A DNA stretch of 64,000 nt from Hyphomonas pacifica (lineage in GTDB: Bacteria; Pseudomonadota; Alphaproteobacteria; Caulobacterales; Hyphomonadaceae), in contig NZ_AWFA01000007.1 of NCBI RefSeq assembly GCF_000682675.1, forward strand, positions 1 to 64,000. The letters are read 5' to 3'. Of the stretch, positions 57,937-64,000 are shown piece after piece. The position numbers were made by a program, and so were the translations under genes. How positions within the stretch are numbered: position 1 is the first letter of the stretch; every line of letters begins with the position of its first letter. The notes below the pieces were generated by a model, which had not been told where the DNA came from, ran no database searches, and saw only the letters and a list, made by a program, of their open reading frames with translations.

Positions 57937-60152
57937 TAGCTCCGGCCTCCGGCTTCAATACGCAACGCATTAAGCGTCACGATAAGGGAGGAGGCCGACA
58001 TGGCAATGGCGGCCACCAGCGGCGTCACGTGGCCGGTAACGGCGATCGGCACCGCAATAACATTGTAGATGGCAGCCAAGCCGAAATTCTGCCGTGTAAT
58101 GTTCTGCGCGCGTTTGGCCGTCTCCAGGATGAAGGGCACTTTTTCCGGGCCGCCACTATACACCGCATCACTGGCAGACTGGCTGATATCCATGGCTGTG
58201 CCAGGTGCAAGTGCCGCATGAGCCAAGGACAGCGCACCGGCATCGTTCAGACCATCTCCGACCATCAGGACATTATGACCCTCAGCGCGCAGCGCTTCGA
58301 GGCGCTTCACTTTCACGGCTGGTGATGCAGAAGCGGTCCAGCGGTTGATGCCCACATCACGGGAAACTGCCGCAACCGCTTCTTCTCGATCGCCGGACAG
58401 AACTTCCAGTTCGTAGCCCTTTGCCTGAAGCGTCTCGACCGTCTTGCGCGTGCCAGCCTGAGCGGTATCGCGGAAATCAAATCGCACTGGCGCATCATCG
58501 CCGCAGGTGAACCACAGGACAGGGCCTTTGGCAGCGTCCTGTGGTGCTCCCGTCCAGTCTGCAGATCCCAATCTACAGATCTTACCGTCAATCTCCGCTT
58601 CAAGACCAAGCCCGGGCTGTTCCTTTACATTGGCTGCCATATGACCCGGCCCTGCCGCGGCGACCAGTGCGCGCGACAACGGGTGACGGCTGGCCCGCGC
58701 CAAAGACGCTGCCATGACCAGTATGTCAGCAGGAATACTGTCTACATCCATCAATTCAGGCTCACCGAGGGTCAGCGTACCTGTCTTGTCGAAAACAATG
58801 TGATCAATTTCCGACAGACGCTCCAATGCATCTCCGGATTTGAGGAAGACACCCTTCCTGAACAGGCGACCAGAGGCCACGACTTGGGCCACAGGTGCTG
58901 CCAGCGCCAAGGCGCAGGGACATGTGATGATCAACGTCGTTACGGCGATCATGATGGCATGTTCAACGCCCGCTCCCAGCATCAGCCAACCCAGGAAGGC
59001 CAATGCTGCAGTCGTATGCACGAAAGGCACATACAGGCTGACAGCACGATCTGCTATCTTGCGATAGCCGCTGCGGCGCTGCTCCCCTGCCTCCATCATG
59101 CGAGCAATATCTGAGAGGAGGGAATCTTCCGTACCAGCCAAAGCCTGCCCCGTAAGAGGTGCACCAAGATTGACGGAACCTGCAAACAGCGTGCTGCCAG
59201 CACTTGCAAGCCGCGGCAGGCTTTCGCCGGTCACAAGGCTCTCATCAATTTCGCTGGCACCGTCCAGAATGGTCATGTCCACGACCGCCCGCTCACCTGC
59301 GGCAAGCAAAAGTTTGTCACCCGCCACAACCTCTGCAGCCCTAACGGCATTTACCTCGCCATTGGCAGACAGTCGATTGACGGAGCGATTTTGTAGCGAG
59401 GCCAAATCAAGGGCCGCCGAATACGCCCGGCGCCGCAGACGGGCATCCAGAAAGCGGCCGATAAGCAAAAAGAAGAGCAACATGACGCACGCATCAAAAT
59501 AGGCGTGCTCTGCTCCTTTGATTGTGGCCCAGACGCTGACTGAAAACGCCAGAATGACCGCCAGCGAGATAGGCACATCCATGTTGGCCTTGCCCTTGCG
59601 CAGGACAGACCATGCAGAACTGAAGAAGTGTCGTCCTGAGAAGATAATTGCTGGCAGGGCAATCAGGCCTGAGATCGCATGCAGGCCGCGTCGGGTCGCC
59701 TCGCCCATTTCACCATGCCCGCCCCAGACAGAGACAGACAGCAGCATTATGTTCGCCGCCGCAAAGCCAGCAACACCCATGGCGACCAGCAGCTTGCGCT
59801 CTTCTGCCTTGTGCAGATCCGCATCGTTCGCCTCAGCACGAGCAGACACACCATAACCCAGATCCCGCACGGTTTGCGCAACCCGGTTAGGATCGAGTGA
59901 TCCAGTCCAACGGACGTCTGTTGCCCCTGTGGACAAATTCATGCGCGCCGCCGTGACGCCCGGCAGCGCTTGGAGAGCCCCCTCAATCTTGGAGAGGCAC
60001 CCTCCACACTTTGCCCCGCGCACAGATAGGGAGAGGGCTTTTTCCCGGCCAGTTTCGCGTACAAAGGCCGAAAAGTCGCTCGCACGGTCTTCTGTCGGCG
60101 GCGCGAGCCCCGACGGACACCCCCTCTCCAGCGGGTCAGCCATCATGCTCAT
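57936..60152 (-). CDS. ccoI: Copper-exporting P1B-type ATPase CcoI for cbb3 oxidase
   Basis: A 738-residue P-type ATPase. The N-terminal metal-binding domain has GAKCGGC (C49, C52). It has about eight membrane helices, the CPC ion site (TLIITCPCALALAAP), the phosphorylation site DKTGTLTLGE, and the hinge MVGDGLNDAGAL. CcoI (FixI) delivers copper to the periplasm for cbb3 oxidase assembly. Its start overlaps the ccoH stop and its end overlaps ccoS. Several ATGs occur at the N-terminus; the first, overlapping ccoH, was chosen. Confidence 0.96.
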   Translation of the reverse strand: MSMMADPLERGCPSGLAPPTEDRASDFSAFVRETGREKALSLSVRGAKCGGCLSKIEGALQALPGVTAARMNLSTGATDVRWTGSLDPNRVAQTVRDLGYGVSARAEANDADLHKAEERKLLVAMGVAGFAAANIMLLSVSVWGGHGEMGEATRRGLHAISGLIALPAIIFSGRHFFSSAWSVLRKGKANMDVPISLAVILAFSVSVWATIKGAEHAYFDACVMLLFFLLIGRFLDARLRRRAYSAALDLASLQNRSVNRLSANGEVNAVRAAEVVAGDKLLLAAGERAVVDMTILDGASEIDESLVTGESLPRLASAGSTLFAGSVNLGAPLTGQALAGTEDSLLSDIARMMEAGEQRRSGYRKIADRAVSLYVPFVHTTAALAFLGWLMLGAGVEHAIMIAVTTLIITCPCALALAAPVAQVVASGRLFRKGVFLKSGDALERLSEIDHIVFDKTGTLTLGEPELMDVDSIPADILVMAASLARASRHPLSRALVAAAGPGHMAANVKEQPGLGLEAEIDGKICRLGSADWTGAPQDAAKGPVLWFTCGDDAPVRFDFRDTAQAGTRKTVETLQAKGYELEVLSGDREEAVAAVSRDVGINRWTASASPAVKVKRLEALRAEGHNVLMVGDGLNDAGALSLAHAALAPGTAMDISQSASDAVYSGGPEKVPFILETAKRAQNITRQNFGLAAIYNVIAVPIAVTGHVTPLVAAIAMSASSLIVTLNALRIEAGGRS

Positions 60153-60661
60153 CGTATCAGCAGCGTTTTGCTCGCAGTGAAGAGAGTTTCACCCTCAGCC
60201 TCTGCCTGGACAGTGGCTTGCAAGGTCCATTTTCCAGCCGGTAGCTCAACCGGCAGGTCTGCCACATAATCCCCATTGCCAATCGAGGACAGCTCTATTG
60301 GTGTGTCGAGTGTCGCATTTGCAGCATGTTTCAGGAGAGCGCCAACATGCATAGTGCTGAGCGCGTTTCCTTTGGCGTCTTCGAGATGGAAGCGGACAAC
60401 ACCGTCCTCAAGACCCGCCTGGGCCTGCCAGCCCAGTTCACTCTGGGCTTGGCGTGCAGCCAGGGTCGAGTTGTAATTTAGCCCCTGCAAATAGGATTTT
60501 TCAACATCCTCACCTGGAAAAGACGTGATCGCCTTTTCCAGAAAAATGCCATTCACCACAAACATGAGCCCGAAAAAGCCCATGAAATACATCAATACAT
60601 GGCGCCCTTTTAGACGCTTACCGGAAGACGGTTCGCTGGAAGTCATATCCTGAACACTCAT
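60149..60661 (-). CDS. ccoH: cbb3 oxidase assembly protein CcoH (FixH)
   Basis: A 170-residue protein with one N-terminal membrane helix (about 22-44, HVLMYFMGFFGLMFVVNGIFL) and a periplasmic FixH domain (YLQGLNYNSTLAARQAQSELGW, a highly characteristic CcoH block). It is needed for stable cbb3 assembly, working with CcoI. It overlaps ccoG by one base (TAATG) and ccoI by four. Confidence 0.94.
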   Translation of the reverse strand: MSVQDMTSSEPSSGKRLKGRHVLMYFMGFFGLMFVVNGIFLEKAITSFPGEDVEKSYLQGLNYNSTLAARQAQSELGWQAQAGLEDGVVRFHLEDAKGNALSTMHVGALLKHAANATLDTPIELSSIGNGDYVADLPVELPAGKWTLQATVQAEAEGETLFTASKTLLIR

Positions 60662-62130
60662 TACTTAGCTCCTTGGAACGGTACGCTATTCCGTGTCGTT
60701 TCGCCAGTTTCCGGATCTGTCGTCTCAAAGATGAGTGTACGACGCGGTTCTCCAGCGGGCGCGGTTACCAGAAGACGGTACCGGTCCACGCCATAGGCAT
60801 CTACAGGTAGCTCGAACTCGCCATCCAGATCATCTTCCATGCCAATGACCGAGACAGTTGCACCCTCAATACCAGATACTTTCAGGATGAGCGTACGGGC
60901 ATCTGTATCCTTGTTGACGACTTTCAGCGCATAGCCATTACGATAGTCACCAGAGGACAGACGCACAAAGGGTGGAGACCTGTCTTTCAGGACGTTCACT
61001 TCGAAAGTAGACTTCGTCATCAGGCCAAACACCATGATGCCACCGATGACCGCCATCAGAGCCGCATAAAGAATCGTGCGCACGCGGAACGGGTGCCATC
61101 TCGGCGGCTTGCGGCCTTCCACGCGCGCCGTTACAGCGGTGTCGGTGTCATAGGCAATAAGGCCTTTAGGCCGACCAATACGCACCATCATTTCATCGCA
61201 GGCATCAATACAGAGTGCACAATGGATACATTCCAGCTGTGACCCATCGCGGATGTCGATACCCATCGGGCAGACCTGCACACACTGATTACAGTCAATG
61301 CAATCACCCCGGCCTTCCCAGTCTTGGTCCTTACGCTTAGGACCACGTGGCTCACCGCGGTCATAGCGATATGTTACATTCAGGGCATCCTCATCTGTCA
61401 GGGCCCCCTGAATACGCGGCCACGGGCACATATAGGTACAAACCTGCTCGCGCATCATGCCGGCCAGGAAATAGGTCGTCATGGTCAGGATGCCGGCAAA
61501 CCAATAAGCAGACAGCGGCGCTTCGCCAGTGAACCACCCCTTCGCCACAGTAGGCGCGTCATGCCAGTAAAGAATGAAGGCACCACCCGTCCAGAAGGCG
61601 ATAATCAGCCAGACAATATGCTTGCCCAGCTTGCGCCAGACTTTGTTGAAGCTCCAAGGTGCCTTGTCGAGCCGCATACGGGCCGCACGGTCACCCTCAA
61701 AGGCGCGCTCAACCCAGATATAAAGATCTGTCCAAACAGTTTGCGGACAGGTGTATCCACACCACACTCGTCCGAATAGAGACGTTACAAGGAATAAAAA
61801 CAAGGCAGCAAGGATCAGCAAACCTGCAATATAATAAGCCTCTTGCGGCCAGATCTGTATCCAAAAGAAATAGAATTTCTCTCCAGCAAAATCCGCAAGA
61901 ACCGCCTGATTGGGAATACCCTCTCCCCTATCCCAGCGGATCCACGGTACAATGTAATAGGCCCCCAAGGTTAGTGCCATGACGATCCACTTGATCGTCC
62001 GGAACTTGCCGTGCGCGAGTTTTGGATAAATCTGACGCCGCTTGGCATAAAGATCCTCGTGTTGAGGGGGCGCCGGTGCCGACGCCCCCTCTTTCGAGGT
62101 CTTGTTATGGGGACCTAAAAGTTCAACCAT
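60661..62130 (-). CDS. ccoG: cbb3 oxidase accessory ferredoxin-type protein CcoG (FixG/RdxA)
   Basis: A 489-residue inner-membrane protein with five or so membrane helices. The cytoplasmic iron-sulphur domain has two clusters: CIDCNQCVQVCPMGID and CIHCALCIDACDEMM. A CGYTCPQTVWTDLY motif precedes them. The C-terminus is an Ig-like periplasmic domain (LIL-KVSGIEGATVSVIG). CcoG is proposed to reduce Cu(II) for CcoI during cbb3 assembly. It lies between ccoP and ccoH. Confidence 0.96.
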   Translation of the reverse strand: MVELLGPHNKTSKEGASAPAPPQHEDLYAKRRQIYPKLAHGKFRTIKWIVMALTLGAYYIVPWIRWDRGEGIPNQAVLADFAGEKFYFFWIQIWPQEAYYIAGLLILAALFLFLVTSLFGRVWCGYTCPQTVWTDLYIWVERAFEGDRAARMRLDKAPWSFNKVWRKLGKHIVWLIIAFWTGGAFILYWHDAPTVAKGWFTGEAPLSAYWFAGILTMTTYFLAGMMREQVCTYMCPWPRIQGALTDEDALNVTYRYDRGEPRGPKRKDQDWEGRGDCIDCNQCVQVCPMGIDIRDGSQLECIHCALCIDACDEMMVRIGRPKGLIAYDTDTAVTARVEGRKPPRWHPFRVRTILYAALMAVIGGIMVFGLMTKSTFEVNVLKDRSPPFVRLSSGDYRNGYALKVVNKDTDARTLILKVSGIEGATVSVIGMEDDLDGEFELPVDAYGVDRYRLLVTAPAGEPRRTLIFETTDPETGETTRNSVPFQGAK

Positions 62131-62138
62131 TTGATCCT

Positions 62139-63023
62139 CTATTCTCCGCCACCCAGAGAGTGGACATAGACTGCCAGGGCCTTGATGGAGGCATCGTCAA
62201 GACGGCCCTCCCAGGCTGGCATGTGAGAATTACGGGCATTGTAAATCGTGTTGTAAATATCGTCGCGATTGCCGCCGAACAGCCAGTCGGCATCGGTGAG
62301 ATTTGGTGCCCCGACATTACGCATACCCTTGCCGTTTTCACCATGGCAGCTTGCACATTGCTGGGCAAAGATTGGGGTAGCACGCTCTACTGCAGCACCG
62401 TCGGCCTCACGGCCAGACAGATCCACAACATACTCTACCAGATCATCAATCTGGCCCGCTTCAAGAAGACCATCACGGCCAAAGCGCGGCATCATGGAAA
62501 ATCTTGTGTCAAGATTCTCGGGATCACGAATACCATGCGTGATCGTGTACTGAATGCCATCCAGCGTCCCGTCCCAAAGCCAGACATCATCTGCGAGAGT
62601 TGGGTAGCCTTTGGCACCGCGCCCACCAGAGCCGTGGCAGGTAGCACAATTGTCACCGAACAGACTGTCACCCATGGCAAGGGCAAACTGCTGAAGTTCA
62701 CGATCAGTCTCGATCTGCTCCAAGCTAGCATCCAGTAAGATTGCTGAACTTGCAGCTCGCTTGTCACGCAGCTCCTGAACAGCAACCGCAACATTGTCAC
62801 GGTCGGACTGGTTACGCAGACCCGGTGTGTTGGTGCCCATACCCGGTAGTGCCGGAATGGCGGGCATCAGGATCATGTAAATGATCGCCCAGACAATCGT
62901 GGCATACCAGACGATCAGCCACCAGCGAGGCAAGGGCGTATTCAGCTCCTTGATTCCGTCCCATGAGTGGCCCGTGGTTTCGGTGCCGCTATGGGTGTCG
63001 ATGTCTTTATTTTGATCAGTCAT
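62139..63023 (-). CDS. ccoP: cbb3 oxidase dihaem cytochrome c subunit CcoP
   Basis: A 294-residue protein from the ATG at 63023, which overlaps ccoQ by eight bases. The N-terminus has a membrane helix (about 33-53) and the conserved DGIKELNTPLPRWWL block. Two haem c sites follow: CATCH (126-130) and CASCH (223-227), each with downstream methionine ligands (SMMPRF; HMPAWEG). CcoP passes electrons to CcoO and CcoN. Confidence 0.96.
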   Translation of the reverse strand: MTDQNKDIDTHSGTETTGHSWDGIKELNTPLPRWWLIVWYATIVWAIIYMILMPAIPALPGMGTNTPGLRNQSDRDNVAVAVQELRDKRAASSAILLDASLEQIETDRELQQFALAMGDSLFGDNCATCHGSGGRGAKGYPTLADDVWLWDGTLDGIQYTITHGIRDPENLDTRFSMMPRFGRDGLLEAGQIDDLVEYVVDLSGREADGAAVERATPIFAQQCASCHGENGKGMRNVGAPNLTDADWLFGGNRDDIYNTIYNARNSHMPAWEGRLDDASIKALAVYVHSLGGGE

Positions 63024-63177
63024 CGTTAGGTTCCTTATCGGAAAGAGGCATCCGGGCCGCAGCGTCAAATTTCTCCTGATTACGCGGCCACAGGGCGTAG
63101 GCTAGAACACCTGCAAACAACAACACGAAGTAGATCATGCCGCCTGTTTGAGCGAAACTCGAAAGCATCTCATACAT
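63016..63177 (-). CDS. ccoQ: cbb3 oxidase small subunit CcoQ
   Basis: A 53-residue protein: MYEMLSSFAQTGGMIYFVLL with one membrane helix, then the WPRNQEKFDAAARMPLSDKE motif of CcoQ/FixQ. It is placed between ccoO and ccoP in the standard order and overlaps ccoP. It stabilises CcoP in the complex. Confidence 0.93.
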   Translation of the reverse strand: MYEMLSSFAQTGGMIYFVLLFAGVLAYALWPRNQEKFDAAARMPLSDKEPNDD

Positions 63178-63188
63178 GGCAAGTCTCC

Positions 63189-63959
63189 TTAGCGACGGTT
63201 CTTCAGATCACCGGCCTCATAGGTGGAGAAATCCACCAGTGTGCCAGTCATCTGCAGGTAGGCTACGAGGGCATCCATTTCGGTGATCCGGGTTGGATCG
63301 CCATCATAATCGCGGGCCTCAACAGTGCCTTCGCGACCGGATGCTGCCGTATAGGCTTCAACCAGGCCATCGACATCGTCATATCCGAGATTGTCCGGAT
63401 CCGCCTGGGCAACAAGGTGCACCTTGGCATTTTCGATCATCTCATCTGTGTACGGCACACCAACCAGGCGCTCTGTCTTCAGGCGATCTTTGATGCCATC
63501 AAACTTCAGCGTTTTGTCTGCCAGGAAGGCATAAGGCGGCATGACAGACTCCGGCACAACAGAGCGAGGGTCCTTCAGGTGGTCAACCTGCCATTCGGCA
63601 GAATACTTGCCACCCACGCGGGCCAGGTCAGGACCTGTCCGCTTGGAACCCCACTGGAAAGGATGGTCGTACATGCTCTCTGCAGCCAGAGAGTAGTGAC
63701 CATACCGCTCCACCTCATCACGCAGTGGACGGACCATCTGGCTATGACAGACATAACATCCTTCACGGACGTAGATATCACGACCAGCCAGCTCCAGCGG
63801 CGTATAGGGCCGCATTCCGTCCACACGCTCGATCGTGTTGTCCATGTACATCAGGGGTACCATCTGAATGATCCCGCCGATGGACACGACGATGAGTATG
63901 CAGATTGTAAGGAGCAGGGAATGACGCTCCAAAACGACGTGCTTATTCATAAGTCCCAT
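63189..63959 (-). CDS. ccoO: cbb3 oxidase monohaem cytochrome c subunit CcoO
   Basis: A 256-residue protein of normal length. It has an N-terminal membrane helix (about 14-38), one haem c site CYVCH (68-72) and the conserved [20 protein letters not shown] block. CcoO receives electrons from CcoP and passes them to CcoN. The ATG has GGAG eight bases upstream and follows the ccoN stop closely. Confidence 0.97.
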   Translation of the reverse strand: MGLMNKHVVLERHSLLLTICILIVVSIGGIIQMVPLMYMDNTIERVDGMRPYTPLELAGRDIYVREGCYVCHSQMVRPLRDEVERYGHYSLAAESMYDHPFQWGSKRTGPDLARVGGKYSAEWQVDHLKDPRSVVPESVMPPYAFLADKTLKFDGIKDRLKTERLVGVPYTDEMIENAKVHLVAQADPDNLGYDDVDGLVEAYTAASGREGTVEARDYDGDPTRITEMDALVAYLQMTGTLVDFSTYEAGDLKNRR

Positions 63960-63972
63960 GGGTCAGCTCCTT

Positions 63973-64000
63973 CTATTCGGCCGGCTGCAGGACAGGCTGG
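63973..64000 (-). CDS. ccoN: C-terminal codons of ccoN (cut by window edge)
   Basis: The last eight codons before the edge read QPVLQPAE then TAG, 13 bases upstream of ccoO. The frame and position fit the end of the catalytic subunit gene ccoN, which precedes ccoO in all known cbb3 operons. Too short to confirm by sequence alone. Confidence 0.5.

Overview
The window comes from an alphaproteobacterium, most likely a marine Hyphomonadaceae/Caulobacterales-type organism. The evidence is the flbT-flaF-flagellin group, a DUF1217 flagellar protein, a CheL-like FlgJ, MotE, a divergent FliM, the ccoNOQP-ccoGHIS block, and TTAA(C) half-sites resembling CtrA sites in flagellar intergenic regions. This placement is inferred from gene content only.

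The left 24 kb is a patchwork that looks like accessory DNA. It starts with a 5'-truncated OLD-family ATPase/TOPRIM nuclease (1-1707). A tight three-gene operon follows (1799-5940): an SbcD/Mre11-like nuclease, an SbcC/Rad50-like ATPase with a beta-rich insert instead of a visible zinc hook, and an unrecognised 142-residue protein. Next come a small Xre regulator divergent from a twin-arginine hypothetical protein, then an ORF6N-domain gene behind two palindromes. A compact mobilisation module (8479-11958, minus strand) encodes an HTH protein, a ribbon-helix-helix protein, a VirD4/TraD coupling ATPase and a MobF relaxase lacking the usual helicase half. Divergent from it, behind two matched palindromes, is a nucleotidyltransferase-fold gene, followed by a ComEC-like metallo-beta-lactamase protein.

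From 15.2 to 23.4 kb lies a GC-rich iron-starvation-type (FecIR-like) unit: a PhoD phosphatase, a TonB-dependent receptor, an ECF sigma factor, a FecR anti-sigma factor, and a second, paralogous receptor with an N-terminal signalling (STN) domain. The likely circuit is sensing by the STN receptor, signal transfer through FecR to the sigma factor, and induction of the other receptor and perhaps the phosphatase. The unit is followed by a gene-poor stretch ending in the 3' half of a tRNA gene (anticodon loop CCT, probably Arg). This looks like an attachment-site scar marking the right edge of an integrated island.

From 24.1 to 57.8 kb is a nearly complete flagellar locus, preceded by a GGDEF diguanylate cyclase. 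Gene blocks alternate in direction: flgBC-fliE-fliQ-flhA-fliR-flhB-fliJ (minus), fliI (plus), flagellin-flaF-flbT-DUF1217 (minus), a flgN-like gene and cheL/flgJ (minus), fliK-flgD (plus), fliM-motA-unknown-flgFGAH-fliL (minus), motB-flgEKLI (plus), fliF-fliH-fliN-fliP-fliG (minus), and a second fliL-unknown-motE (plus). Export apparatus, basal body, rod, hook, filament, stator and switch genes are present. No chemotaxis genes, fliO, flgM or master regulator is visible. Unusual points are a 568-residue secreted protein of unknown function carrying a G10 tract, a FliM without the CheY-binding N-terminus, FlhB with NPEH instead of NPTH, a flagellin with a duplicated ~101-residue insert, and the decayed ends of an IS3-type transposase.

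The right end (57.8-64 kb, minus strand) is the cbb3 oxidase operon: the last codons of ccoN, then ccoO, ccoQ, ccoP, ccoG, ccoH, ccoI and ccoS. It encodes a high-affinity terminal oxidase with its copper-loading and assembly factors.
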